From positions 8,299,001 to 8,363,000 of the forward strand of contig NC_135793.1 in NCBI RefSeq assembly GCF_051106095.1: 64,000 nucleotides of DNA, read 5' to 3'. Below are positions 21,401 to 36,400 of the stretch, piece after piece. Within the stretch, counting starts at the first letter, position 1, and each line of letters starts with the position of its first letter. Below the pieces are notes generated by a model. It was not told the origin of the DNA, did not search any database, and worked only from the letters and a program-made list of their open reading frames with translations. The position numbers were made by a program, and so were the translations under genes. Origin of the DNA: Pogona vitticeps. Its lineage: Eukaryota > Chordata > Lepidosauria > Squamata > Agamidae.

Positions 21401-24400
21401 TTGTGCTCCCTGTCATTTTTCATCATTGAACAAATCCTGTGGATGTTTTGTTGTTGCTGCTGTAATTTATTAGTGGAGGGACAGAGAGTCCAAGAGTAAC
21501 TCAAATGGGTGATTGAGCTCATGTATAAACCAAGACCTTTACATTCAAACCTTGACCTACAGACCACCAGCCTAGTACTAAGAAAGATAATGGACTATCT
21601 GTCGGAAGAGCTGGGACATCAGGCATCAGATGCAAGAAGGATGAAATCAAGAGATCTGGGCCCATGCTCTTGCTTGTTCTCTGCAAATTAGAATAAGAAA
21701 CCCTGTCAACCTTCAGCTCTTACTACAGATAAGGATAGCTGCATTTATCATTTTTACAAGAGAGGCAAGCGAATAACTGCTAGAGACTGCAAGGAAAAAC
21801 TATATGGCAGGTAAGTAGAAATGACAACCTTAACAGTGGCTGTCTTACAGAATAGCTTTCTCCTAGGCAATAGGGATTCACAGAAAACCAGGACCTTTAT
21901 ACCATTTATATTGCCCACTACTGTCTACCTTGATTAAGGATGTCAGGGAAACAAAACTCTTCCTCATTATTGGCCACCTGATTTTTTTTTTCCAAATAGA
22001 AGTTCCAATACCTTTGGGAGACTGGCCTGCTTCTCCCCCTACATGTTCCCAAGCAACACCTTCCTTTCCATCCTTCTATTAGTTACCATACGTTCCATGT
22101 TGCCATTTCCTACAGCTCCAGGCTTACTCACCTACAAATCTGGCACGATATGGAAATGTGGAACGGGAAATTTTTTGTTATAAAAATGAAAAAGCTTTTT
22201 CATTTTAAAAAACAAGCCAAAATGGCTGATGTTGAACTTATAATGCTGCTGATTTTGCCTCACTGGCCCTGTTCTATATGAATTTTGTAACGTTGCTATT
22301 TCTGATACTATAATTTGTTATGCAGCATTTATTCTAAACTGCTTCTGGTCCACTATGGACAAGTGCCATATATAAAATCATACTAGGGCTTAGGTTAGGT
22401 CTTATTTTTCTGGAAAACAGGGTATATATATTGTAAAATGATATATATCAGCCCTACCCCAAAAATAAGCCCCAGTTAAGTGAACGCTCACCCTCCACCC
22501 TTGTGCAGCAACCAAAAGATGACATGACTGTATTTGAATAAATGTAGATTGTTGTACATGAAAAAAATAAAACATCCCCTGAAAATAAGCCCTAATGCGT
22601 TTTTGGAGCAAAAGTTAATATAAGACCCTGTCTTATTTTCGGGGAAACATGGTATATTAAACTACTCAAAACTAACCCACAGTAAATTTAGACTTTTATT
22701 ATGTTCCCCAAACCAGCATATTTTATTCTGCGATAACCAAGCCAACCCACAAGTGGCACAAACACACTGCTTCTCTATTGTGTACATATACAGTTGGCTT
22801 TTAAGAGAACTTCATTGGATTCTCACTAGATATGCTTTTAGATCGATACAGATAATGCCACTTGATGTATGCATATACCTCATTCCAGAGTATGTCGCAT
22901 TTGGAATTTATGAACATGTTAATGCAAATAGTATATAATCCCTTTTTTCTCTCTGAACTCAATCATCTTCAGCAAAGTCATACAAAGGTCTGTCAGAATT
23001 GTTTAATATTCCACTTTTTGAAGTCACAACAGCGTACAAATTTATTCTGAAGGCTAGGCAGGGGCCGTTTTGCCTTTTATTTCATCCCTTAATCCTATTC
23101 CAGAGAAGAAACTGCCCATAAAATGGCGCACCAAAATGCTTGCTCTCTGTCACCAGTTACTGTCAAAATAACTTACCTGAAGTTGCCAAAATCTGCATGA
23201 ACCACAGCTTTTGTCAAATTTGCTATAAATGACACACGCCCAGCTGCTTTCCCCTCCTGATGACAGACCTAAGAGTTGGCTGATTTGCCACTGTGAAATT
23301 CAGAACGTTAGAAAGCACAGGTGTCGACTGGTCTTTCAAGTTATGTGGCTTTCATGCCAGCAATGCTCTCTTTTTTTAGCAAAAGGGTATACTGTAAGTC
23401 TCTAACAGAATCCCATTGTGTGGGATCAAGGGCCGTAACTTGAAATTTCTGGGTGAAGAAGAAGAGGGACTGCACCACGCTGTATCTTTGATGTTGTTCT
23501 CTCCAGTTTGATGTGCCTCCCAACAAAGCACATGGCTGAAACTTTCCAGCTTCAGATCTTCACACACAATCTGAGCTTACCTAAAGCTCTAAGAAATTCA
23601 GATTACCTACAGCTGTTCACAATATCTTCCCTAGCCTAACAGTGTACAAATACGTTGGACTACAGCTCCCATCATGATCAAGGTAATGGGACTTGTAGTC
23701 TAATGCCTCCCTAGGTGCTGAGCTGGGGAAGTCTGCCTTGACTTCCCATCACCACTTTGAAACACTAGGCACACTAACGTTTCTGCTGTGGATTTCTCAA
23801 ACCACAGAATTTCTTGAAACCATACCTGCAAAAGATCCCTTCCTCTTGGCTCCACAGAAGTGCCACGTGGAGAAAGAAAAATAAGAATCTCGGCGGGAGG
23901 GGATCTCTACTGCTCAGGCAAAACTGTTATTACCATGAAGAATAATTCACAAATGCCCGTATGCATGTATGCATGTATGTATGCATGTATGTATGTATGC
24001 CCGTATGTATGTATGTATGTATGTATGTATGTATGTATGTATGTATGTATGTATGTATGTATGTATGTATGTATGTATGTATGTATGTATGTATGTATGT
24101 ATGCATGCATGCATGTATGTATGTATGTATGTATGTATGTATGTATGTGGGGGGGTGCGTGCGTGCGTGCGTGCGTGCATGCATATGTATCATGCATGCA
24201 TGCATGATGCATGTAAACTCTTTTTAACACACCTTTCTTCTTAAAAAAGAACCCAGGACTGCTTACAACAACATCATATAGGTGATCTGTAGCTTGCGAA
24301 CCACACAGCTAATTCCAGTCTCTGCAGCAGCTGACCAAACCAAGGGTGGGCAAAATGTACCATGTGGGATGCATGTGACCCCCAATCCTATTTTTGCAGC

Positions 24401-27400
24401 CCCCAGGCGCTGCTACTCCAGGAGAAGGACCTTGTTCTAGAAAGCCTCTAGGGGGCATAACTAGCCAATCCACACACTTTCCTCTCCCCGCTCACAGCTC
24501 TTCTAGACCCTAAGGGGCCTTTGCTCAAGACCAGAAGTAATGAAAATCAGAAGAGGGGTGGCCTGAAAGGAGCAATGAGACCGTAGGCAGTTGCAACGCC
24601 AGCCTGGTTTAAATTATTGGAAACTAAAAATACCAGCCTTTCCATTATTTGAAAAGGTGTCATGAATGTCTGGCTCCATCCTGGTAACAAACAAAACAGG
24701 ACTACCTTTGTATACAGGTCTAATCCTGGTCCAAAAGATCATTTATATCACAGTATTATTATACACTGTTCTATGACCTGCTGTTATGTCATGCGTCACA
24801 ACAGTGACCATTGCTGGCTGTTCTCGATTTCCTCATCTTGTAACTGCATGACGGACTGTAAGCTCCATCTGTGTGACTACTTACCTTCTGGAGCAGAGTT
24901 AAGGAAAATCCAGCCTTTTTTTAAAATCTAAGCCTACTGGCCAGAAAAGGAGCTTTAAAGACGTTAAAAAGAAGATACCAACCTCCGCTTGCTTGCACCA
25001 CACGCTGATGTTCTTACGCTGCGCTTTCGTGAAATGGTCCCAGGCCTTTTGTTTGGAAGCAGAATGGTACACCGCAACTATCTGCTCGACTGCAGTGTCA
25101 AAATCAGCAGGCACAACCAGGCCACAATAGCATCCGGGAAAGGGCAAGAGAAAGGAGCAAAGGAGTAAGATAGCGGGGTCAGGCAGGAGTCCAGCGAATC
25201 TTTCTATAATGACTCTTTAGGAGCACGCCAGGGCTGAGAATCTGATGCCCAGGGAGATGCCAGATCCCCAGAACACGGAGCGTTGTTAGCATAACAGAAA
25301 AACTGCACTGGACAGAGTTTTTTCTTTTCCCAGTCAAACAGAGAAAGGTGTTTCAATGAGAAGGACAGGAATGCTGATATGTTAGAAAAAAAATGAGGTT
25401 CGACAGAAACGCAGGAGGAAGAAAGATATTCAAATACAAAATAGAAGTTGGTATATAGAGACATTATTTTTCCACTTCACAAATACAGGATCACAATAAT
25501 CAGGGCTGTGTGTACTCCACAGGTGTTTAACTGTAAATGGATACTAGACTCAGAATCCAGGAGGTGTTGGGCTCTCGTGCCGCCTGACCATCTAAACTTT
25601 CATTATTGAAGTTTAGTTTCTAGTCCTTTAATGCTGAGACAGATGTGAAAGTAGACCTTCAGAGCCTACTAAAGTCTCAAAAGACAACAGGAAAAGGAAT
25701 AAGAGATTTTTTTTAAAGAGTTCAATACTGCCCACAATGGCTAAAAAGATTATACACCTATGTATATTTTCATAATACTGTATATACTACATTTAAAACA
25801 CATGGCTTTTCCTGGACAGAATCTTATTCTTAAAAAAATACAAACAGCCCCAATTATTATAGATGTGGTCATTCATTATATAGTGCCCCACTCTTTGCAG
25901 GCCAACGGAGGCTCTTTTCCACTCTCTCCAATTCTTTTCCTACAAACGTCTGAGCAAAGAGTTAGGTGAGGGGCAGCAGCTCTGTAGAAGGACGCATAGG
26001 TTTGCATAACAGAGAGATGGCTACAGGAAGAAGTGCTCTTATATTTTGCCCAAAGAATTGGAAAGTGATGCAAGTTGAGATTACCCCCACCCCCCATTAC
26101 TACTTACTCTGCAACATATACAGTACCTTCTTCGGGATCAGAGGGCCAATATTTGTTCCAAAGATTACAGAAATGACACCATTGAAAAATCAAAACCAGG
26201 CAGGCCTTACAAATGTGCACCTTTGGAATTCCTTGGTATCTGTCAGGATGTGGAAGGGCACGCTCTCCGAGGCCGACCTCTCACACTGCCTGCCAAGTGG
26301 CTGCCAAAGTCGCAGCCTCTCCAACCTGTGAGCCACGGCAGTGCTGCCCTCTGCTAGAAACTTGGCTGTCTACCATGTAATCCAAAGTGGAGGTGGGGGA
26401 AGGAACTTCTTCCGAAGCTCTGCCACCATGGGGGGGGGGGGGAAACAGTCTTCTCTGCAATGGTGGTGAGTTTTTTAAAGTTTCTCTGTCACTGCTAAAG
26501 GAGCTGGGGAAGAAAATTGTTGCACCACCTCCTGGTCAATGTGTGTGTGTGTTCTGTGTTATCAAGGCAGAAACACCTTACGGTGTCCCTAATAGGGCTT
26601 TCAAGGTAAGGGAGTGGTTTTACCAGTCCCATTCCCTAGTCAATTTCCATGGGCAAGTGGGGATTTGAACTCTGCTCTCTAGAGTCCTGGTCCGTCACTC
26701 TATCCACAACATCACGCTGGGAACCAGGCCAATACGAGTGGGGGAACCTAATCCTCCTAAGAGCAGAAGGGTTTCGGATTGAGCATATCCGAGGTCACCT
26801 CTGTCCCCAGAATGCCTGGGTCAGGGCCCAATCCTGGCAGTAGCTTCCCATCTGTGGATGGAGCTCACGTGCTGGGTAGACAAAGTACCATCTCCCCACC
26901 ACCCCCGCCAGTCAAGGCTTCTGAAGGAACCACTTGAAACTCATTCTAATCCCTTTGGCAAATCTAGGTTTTAGGGAGTTGGGAACATTTAAAATGGGAT
27001 GGAAGACGAAAATATAGCAATTGTACATTACCTTGAAGCTTAAATTTCCCAGTTAGTAAGATGACCTGCAGATTCTCAAATGAACAGAAAGAGGAGGGAT
27101 TCATCTAGAAACCTACCTTTTGTTGCCTACACCACTCTTTAGAAAGCATAAGAGCAGTATGCAGGAAACAACGCGATTGCGGCAGAACTAGGCAGAGAAC
27201 ATTACTGAGAAAGAAGTAAGAAAGCCCCACAACCAAACCAAAAAGACAGAAACTCACAAAAAAAAAACTGAGACTGTCCCTGGCTAATGTTCAAAATGGT
27301 TCATATGGTTCAGAAATAGCAGTCTGTCTTCTGACCAGACCAACTGCTATAAGAATGTTACATCTGTTCAAACTCCCTGCATGACAACCTAAACCATCTC

Positions 27401-30400
27401 CAGTCACTGTAGCTTTGAAACCAGGTCCTCTTCTGTGTCCCATTGCACTGGACTCCCAACCGCACCACTGGCGTGCCAAATTAATCAAAAGACAATGTGC
27501 ACAGCAACCTGTGGGCTGGGGTGAGGAAGATCGTGGCTGTCACACTTTCTCCAATAACCCATCTACAAATAAAATTCTGCTACTTTCCCAGAAGTTGTAA
27601 GACTTTCTAATTTGTACTGAAGATTAATGGCTGAACGCCTTCCAAACTTACACTGAGCAAGAATCCCTGACAGTGCAAGTTTGAATTTCTCCTTTGCTTC
27701 CTCCATCTCCTTTTCATGAGCAGCTTTTTCATTCGTAAGTCGGCGGATATGGCTATTGACGGACTGGATCATGGAGTAGAAGCTGTTGGCGCTCCGTCGG
27801 TTCACTTCCCCTCGCTCTATCCAGGTCAGCAATGTCTGCACGGCTTCCATAAACTTGGAATCATCTGTTCCGAAAAGGAAAAACACAGTTCAGACATGAG
27901 CACTGGTGCATGTCTAAATCGCATCTCCTCCAGTGAGGGAAGACTGGTTTCATGAGACGCAAAACAAAATACTGGAAGGCTGTGGTTGGAGAAAGCCAAG
28001 CCCACAACCACTCCTGCCCTCATGTATGTCTATGTGGAGAGGGATCAATGTTTAGTGGTGCCATCTGGCATGCAGAAGGTATCGGGTTCAATTACTGAAA
28101 CTCCCAGTTAAAAAAATAAAATAGCACATAAAAGGACAATAAAATCCCTGCTATCCAGAGCTCAGAAAAATCACTTTTTTTGAGAACAACTCCAAGAAAG
28201 CTTTCCCAAAAATAATTTTTCTACATTCTTGAGACAGTGGGGTGCCCCCACAAGTAGATACTATTAGGCTACACAGACAAATAGGAAGGGAAGCATGCAA
28301 GGGGTTGGGTGTCCCTGTGCTGGGCCAATTGTCATTCCAAGGTGCGAGGATGTCCCCCTTTCAGGATACAAAATGAATGTCTCACCGTGAATATCAATGT
28401 TTCCTTGTGCAGTGGAGGAGAAGGAGCCTGCAAGCCAGAACTTACCAAAGCTAGCTAAGTGGGCTACCAAGAAGGAACACCTGCTCTGCATTTTAGTTTT
28501 GGGAAGCAGGGGGAGAAAGCCAACAAACAAGTTGCTTGGGGAGCAGGGAGGAAGGCACTCTGTGACGGGCTGGTGGGTGGTTAGGGCCGTGGCATCCGGC
28601 CACCCCTTGAACCCTGGAATGGGCACGGCATGCTCCTTCAACAAGGAGAACTCTCTGGTCTCCTTGGTTGCCTTTGTGGCCCGGTTTGGGGCAGAGGCGA
28701 TGTTTTCCACTGAGGAGGAGGAGCCCCTCGATAGAGCTGCACCATCTTTTCACCCCCTCGGCCTCAAGCCACAGACTCAATCCATTAGGCCAGGTGGGTG
28801 AGGCAAAAGAGCAGAAAATGCAGCAGAGTTGTATATACGTTGTACAGGATAAAGGGTTTTTTTTTAAAAAAAGATACAGAATAGAAATCAAAATCTACGT
28901 GAAGGAGCTATGGCAAGCGACCTGCCTGAAGCAAAGGCAGAATCAAGAACGGACTGAGCAGGGGTTTCCTCCTCCCTACGGGGGGGGGGGGGAGGGAGCC
29001 CTGGAGACATGTGATTGGTTAAATGGCCCTACCTGCAGAAGCAAGTAGGAGACACAACGGGATCTGCAGGGTGTCCTTCTTAACCGCACAAAAATTCTGT
29101 GTATAAAGCAGCTCCCTACGATTCCATCAAGCAAACTGTATTTTGCTGCCACACCGGTACCTTTTAGTTTTTCAGCAACAATGATGCATTCGTGATCTGA
29201 ATAGTGGACGACAGGGGGTGGAGAGGGAGGGTGGAACTGATCTTCCGCCATCCTCCTACGATGGCGCTCTTCTCGGGCCAGCAGCCGTTGCTTGCACTCC
29301 CACTCATACCGATCGTCCCGCGCCTGAGCGAAATCCACATGGAGCCGGCCGGTGTCCTTTTTGTCAGTACTGGAACCCAGCCTGATACGATAACCTGGCA
29401 GTGACCATGAGAGAAATAATATTTACTGTTTATCCTGGTATTTAATTTTATATCTCTCTCCCCCCCCCCCCAACATTTGAGGATCAGGTCTACTTACTCT
29501 CCAGTATTGCCAAAGCATCTACCAGTTAGGCCAACATTTTGAACTGACTTATTCATTCATTCACATGTATAACTCATACCTTGAGCTAACAGGGCCTACA
29601 TGGCTTCCTCCCGCTGTATCTCCACCCTGAGAGGTATAGGAGACTGAGAGAAAGTGGGTAGCTCAAGGCCATTCGGTGGGCCCCATGGCTCAGTAGGGAC
29701 TTGAACCGGGATCTCCCAAGTTCACACCCAGCATTACACTTCTGGGCACCACCGTTTAAGAAGGAGATCATAAAATTGGAGTGTCTCTCAAAGAGGGCAA
29801 CCAGAATGAGAAAAGTGTTTTTGTTTTCAAAACCAAGTAAGGAATGGTTGAGGGTATGTTTAGCTGAGCATGTTTAATCCTAAGAATGAGAGGATATAAG
29901 ATAGCAATCTTCAAATGTTTGAAGGGCCATCACACTGAATACGGGGCAAGCTCGTTTAATACAGCTCCAGTGGATAGGACTCAAAGTAATAATTTAAATT
30001 ACAGGAAAGAAGATTTTGACTCAACAATAAGAACAAGTTCATAACAGTGAGAGGTGTTCAATGAAGGAACCTCGTAGGGCACTGGATTCTCTAGCACAGG
30101 AGGCGTTTAAATAGAGGTTGGACGACTTTAGGTAAGGATTTCCTGATTTGGAAGGAGGGGTTGACCTGACGACCTCTGTGGTCTCTTCCAGCTCTAATCT
30201 TCTATGCTTCTATTAAGTACACCAGACTGGTTCAGAAAACTGGCTTTCTGGGTATCCCTTTCAAAAGCTATGACCCACAGTTTGCTACATGAGTCTTTTT
30301 CTTGCCTTCTTTTGTGTGAGAAGGCCAGAGGAACAGAGAAGCTCCTTACTCCTTAGCGAAACAAATATTTTTTTTTAATTTTATTTTATGTATGAAACAA

Positions 30401-33400
30401 ACCTTGACATATTTCTGTGTTTATATGTCCTGTTTGTCAGAGAAAGCTGGAATATGAATGAATTAAACAAATGAAAACATATCAACATCTTGCATGTATG
30501 GCTTTTTCAATAGTTGAACTATGCCATTTTTCTCTTCACATCAGTGAAATATAGGCGACCTATTCTCAATGGTTATTTATAATCTATATAACGACAGTAT
30601 GTAAAGCGTAAAGGCTTCTTTACTCGGATAACTCGAACAGGAGGAAAAGGATTGTGCAACTGGGGAAACAGGATGGGAGGTAAAACCCATAGCTGCACAT
30701 GATCTACACAAATCTACAGAATTATCTCTTAGTATTAGCTATGGACATTACTTACCAGACAGATAAATAGCCTTGTCGACCATGTACTCCTCAGCAAAAC
30801 GGATGTGGCAAAAATGTTTTTTACTTTTCCGAAGGGCTTTGATCTCTCCACACTGTTCAAAAATCTCCACAATGGTCTCTTCTGTGCTATTTTCTGGCAG
30901 TCCTCCAACAAACACTGTCTTGCACCCTGGAGGTCTTTCCCTTGTAGTGGGAGGAAGGAGATCTAAGAGGAACAAGAAATCTGATCCAGAAGCTTGCCCA
31001 AGCAAAAGACATCTGGCACTCATCTGCAATTTGACAAGAAGTGCTCTGCATTCATACTGAAGTGTCAGAAGGCTTGCCCAATTCTACCCTGCCAGGCAAG
31101 GCGAGCTTATACAGTATGTCCTGCTTGCCTTCAAATATCAAAAGCCAAGATCTTTCCAGCATGGCATCATTCCCAAAGCATTAAATATATATATCTTTTG
31201 TTCATATGATGACCGTCCACTTATGGATTATTACTAAAAGTAAACTGCATGGACAGCTATGACTCCCCAACCCTGGCAGCCACCACCAGCACCCCCAACC
31301 TCTCCATCACTCATATTCATTTCCATGGTGTGAAGAGGGTTTCATGCAAACAAACATCCTTTACTAAACTATTGATCAACTCCATAAGAGAAGCAACATT
31401 TAACGACTTTTGTTCAACTTTACAACGCTCAGGTCTCATTATCTGTTCCGAATCTCCCAGGTGCTCTAACAGGCTTCAGGGACTTAACGTCTGGGTCTCT
31501 GTCCGACCACAGGAGGGGGCCTTACACAGGCCAGGACATGGGGTAGCACAGCAGGGGTGGTTCATACAACCCTATTGGGAGTAAGTGGGTGATTCCTCCC
31601 TCTTTTCGCCTGCCAACTCTTGGGGCAGAGGAGTTTGACAAGCTTTTTCAATGGTTCTGGGCAACGGTGCCATTGCAGGTGAAGAGATCCTTGGCAGATG
31701 AAGCTCTTGTGGCTGGTGTCACCTTTCCTGCCTTTCTCTCCCCCCCCCCATTAGAGGATTTGCATGGAGATTGAAGGTTATGATGTTTGGCTACCTCAAC
31801 CTTTGGCACCCTGAAGGTCACTCTCTCCCATTCCTTCAGTATCTTTTTCCTCTCCTTCTGGAGTTCCTCCCTCCCATGTTCTACTACCTATATAAGCTGA
31901 GGCTCCATGCCTTCTTCTTCCACCCCATCTCCTCCCCTCTCTTCTTCTTCCATCCGGACTCCCTCTTCTCCGGACTCCCTCTTTCTCACATCCTCTACAC
32001 GGTTACCTCTACCTCCCCTTCTAGATCCTATTCCCTCCCCTCCCCTTACTCTCCTCCTCCTCCTCTAGAGGCTCTTCCTTTTCTCGGGTTTTTGTCTTCT
32101 CCGAGCCTTTCTCAGATTTCCAAGTTTTTTGTCTCGACACCCATGTCTCTCATGGGTGATCCCTGTCTCCCTTCAGTCGACTGGAGAGCTTGATATCTGA
32201 CATTCTGTTGATGCTGGGGAGAAGCGAGAGTGACCCTTTTCAGAACATCAAACAAATGCAGACCCTCCACCTCCAAGAACACTGGGAGCAACACCAGCGG
32301 CATTACAAAAATGGGGGGTAAAGGTTTATACAGTAAGTTTACTTCGGTTTCTTTTCCCTGCAGCTTGCAGATTATTTGCCTGCTGTAACATGTGATACGA
32401 AACTAAGTTCTCATTAGGAAAATTGCTGATAAGCTTGTTGGTTTATTCTGATGCATACTGAGCATTGTTATTGTGCTTCTTTGTTCTTCGGGATGCTGAA
32501 AGGGTAGCCTTTGAAAAACACTCCTATGTATAGTTTAATTATTCTCTGTAACAATGATAGTTTAATTATTCTTTGTTTCTACAGAATCTCCAAAGCCTGA
32601 GAACATTTTAAAACAGAGGCATCTCAATCAAACCGGCAGGGCAGTACAGACACACTAGACCGGAATTCCACAAACAGCAATTCATTCATGTGCTTTCATG
32701 AAGTGACATTCCAATACAGGGATCAGGATCCTCAGCAAGCTTAGGGGTCAAATGTTTGCCTCCCTCACCAACAGGCAGAGAAAGATGTGTTTTCAAACAA
32801 TAAAACAGAAGCAAACTTGGAATGGAGGACACAGGGCACCAAGGCCAGAACGACAGCTCCTGGAGGCTTCCAAGAACAGAAATGGGGGGGGGATTGAGCC
32901 AACAACATGGTTTTAGATTTTTTAAGATGTGCAATCCGTATAGTAGCTTTGGGGGCAGGAAAAGTGTCCCTGAGGGGCACAAGGTGTGCATCCTTGATCT
33001 AGGTTGTGGCTTTAACTACTGATATTTAATGTCACAAACAAGAAAAACATCCACTCTTCTTTCTAGTCAGTGATGCTGAGAGGGACTGTCCCTTTCTCCA
33101 AAGAGAAAGAAGCAGGAACAGCCACTCAGTTTCCCCCTGTGCACAGAAGGGCATGGAAGCATCCATCTGGGTCTCTTTTTTTTGAATGGAGAACGGTCGA
33201 GTTTCGTTTTCCATTCCCAGAGAATCATAGAGCAATTTGTGCTTCTCTCTGTATAGGCAGGGACTCCCATTATGTTAGAGGTGGAATTCCAAGGGCTCAG
33301 ACACTGCCTCCAACATTATCTCGCCCCTCGGCGAGTGACTCGGAAAGCAATCAAGGCTTGGCTCTAGAACACTTCCTGCCCTAAATTCTTTCCACCTTCT

Positions 33401-36400
33401 CTCAGGAGAACATCAAGTATTGCAGCAAAACTCACTTGGATTAGGGGGGAAAAGTGTGCAACTTTTGCAATGGATTATCTCCTTAACCACAGGCATATCG
33501 GGAGGGATTGGAGGCAGCACCATTCCCAAGCCAGGCATCAGGGGATTGATCGGGGGCATCCCTGTCATTATTCCAAGTGAAGGATCAAAGTCTGAAAGAC
33601 AGAAAAACCAATGAGTGAGATGATTTTTACTGCAACAGCTCAAGAATTAGAACGCAAAATGAAAGTCACACATGTAAGCAAAATGTCTGTCGTGCATGTT
33701 AACAAACTAAATGCTGAAATGGGCATCACTCTTCACTCGCCCACCGTACTTCAGTCATGCAGCTTTTTCTTTCATTTTTGTTCAATGTGCCTTGTCATGT
33801 TCTCCAAGCCTGACAAGCCGTGATTAACCTTAACCATGTTCTGTTTGAAATAATCCACGTTCAAATCATAATTTATGAATGTGGCTTGGTTCCAAAAAAA
33901 TGTAGCAAGGATTAACGGCCACTTAGGATTCCAACAATGGTGAATTAGCACAGAAACAAAAGCTTCCATTCTTCTCCTTGCAGCCACAAAGGACGAAAAG
34001 AGAGGGATGCAGCATATGATGTCGGAGACAGAGGCCATTCCCAACACCATAAAACAGAGATAGGAATAAAGGCACCAATGGCCTCAATGTGGATGACCCC
34101 AGCTGTTTTAGTGATGTCTTAGAGACCCTGCCCCCAACTCCCAGGAGAAATAAAAAAAGCCAAAAAAAAGATCATAGTCCCTGGAAGCCTTCAGGAAAAG
34201 CAATTCTCAGCTAAAGCAGGAGGGTTTATAAATAAATAATGTGTGCTTCCAGGAGTTTTTTTCAAACCGATAGTGAACTTCTGGTCACTTTCGGTTTTTA
34301 AAAATCCAAAATAAATATAATTTTGAAAGGCGTCTGACTTGTACCGAGTCAAAATTCAAACCCCCCCCAGACCCTTAGAACTTGCGTACCCCGCTATCAA
34401 ACATTGTGTACTGTGACATCCGAACTCAACTGTTGTGCCCCTCCCCCAATTTTATTATACAAGTGCAGAATTTGGAAAGGTAATTTCTGGACTACAATTG
34501 CCAAAACTGCCTTTCCTGTAAGGGAACTGTAATAAAAAAGTAATTTCCCCCAAAATATGGCTGAAATCCAATAGTAAGTCATATCTAGAGGAAGCCCATT
34601 AAATCAATGGGATTTGGTGAGTGAAAACCTATGTATGTTCCATTAATTCAACAGGTCTAATAGTTGCAAGTTAGGTACTACTAGGTAGTACCCTAAATGC
34701 ATAGGCACATTTATGGACCGAAGAGCCAACAACTTGGCAGCAACATCCAATGGATTCTCAGATCTAAATTGAAGCCATGACATTTTCAAACTTAGAAATG
34801 ATTCAAATGGCTCATTACACCCACAGGATGCAACTCTTTACAGGTTTGATTTCTAAGCTATGAGAATGAAGACTGTCTCAAAAGAGAGTGGGGGGAAATT
34901 GCAAAGTTCCATAGTACTGTAAGTTGGTTCCCCTCTTCAGCAAGGTCTGTAATCAACAGTACTTTGTATATTCAGAGCATTATACCAGCACACCAGACAA
35001 CAGACATAAGACAATGTTTGACATGAAGCTAACTTGCTACTTAGCTATTATTCTTTCCCAGCAAAGAGGTGAAGTACAAGGAGGCGGATCATGCAACAAT
35101 GGGTTTAGAACAGGGCGTAGAACCTTCAGCCTTCCAAATGTTGATCAACTACTGCTCCCATCATACCTCACCACTGGCCAGAAAAACAGGGTCTTGTGGG
35201 AACTGGAGTTCAGCAACATCCAGAAGGCAACAGGTCTCGAGATGTCAGAAGCAGGTGAGCCAAGCCATGTGTTACAGAAAAGATAAGGGTTGATTGTGAA
35301 AAGAAAAAAAAGAAAGAAAAAACAGCCACTTGAGAAGAAAAACACAGCAGGTATGTAAACAAGCAAGGCTTATGCTTAAAAAGCCTGGGGCAGCTCCAGA
35401 AATGAATCTCCCACCCAGTGATTTGGCATTACAGTGGTGCCTCACTAGACAGTTACCTCGCATGACAGTTTTTTCGCTAGACATTGACTTTTTGCTATTG
35501 CTATAGCGATTCGCAAAACAGTGATTCCTATGGGGGAATTTCGCTTGACAAATTTTGGTCCCTGCTTCGCAAACCGATTTTCGCTAGACGAGATTTGCTT
35601 TTCGCTAGACAATGATTTTGCTAGACAGCGATTTCAGTGGAACGGATTATCATCGTCTAGCGAGGCACCACTGTATTTAATGACAACGTGCTATATAGAA
35701 AAAAGAAAAGTTTCAAAGAGATCTGGTGAAACTTCCTTCAGAAGAACGCAACCAGTCTTCTTAACAGAGAAATCTTTCACCAAGAAAGCAATGCTACATC
35801 CTTCAGGCCATGGGTCCCAGGTGTTCTGTGGACGCTTAATCCCTGCTCAGTACAATTCAAGGAGCGTTAAGCTTGCACTATCTCTAATCAAGACTATGAT
35901 CCAAGAACGTCACTTACCAGGCAAAAGAGGGTCTCCTGCTATCCCCATTGGTGCCATCCCCAAGTTATTCATAGCAGTGGCCCATGCTGTAGGATCAGAC
36001 ATGCCCAAATCCATGGGAGGAGATTCAAGGCTCAGAGTCTGGATATTGTCTGGAAAGAGCATGGTTACTACAGTAAGAGTTTTAAAAAACTGAGTCATCA
36101 CAAACCAAACATCTGGGAGAGATGTTTCAAATTTTTCTTCAGTGGTGTACAAGATGGTGATAAAGTGTGTTTGTTTTTCTGGTAAAGGAGGGGGGGCAAG
36201 ATCAAAGTGCAGGAGGGGCTGCAATAAAATGTTTTAAACCCACAAAACCTGGTACAAAACACACTGGCTTGCCTTTCTCTCTCCTTTTTCTCTCTCGAGT
36301 ACTCTCCCACTCCTATCTACTGAAGTTTTCTTTCAACAACTGGACCTCTAGGTGTGAAGAAAGGGGCCTCAAAATAGAACCTTACTAGTCCTTAACAGGG

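Noticed and set aside
23956-24218. CRISPR-like array
   Set aside because: The repeats are simple 4-bp units with no unique spacers, and the DNA is vertebrate.
23860-24244. Several long open frames on both strands with MYVCMYVC or HTYIHTYI repeats
   Set aside because: They are translations of the TATG microsatellite, open in all frames because the unit contains no stop in most phases.
35521-36093. 190-codon plus-strand open frame
   Set aside because: It joins a mariner-like MITE to the antisense of an ENOX2 exon; the pieces have no common origin.
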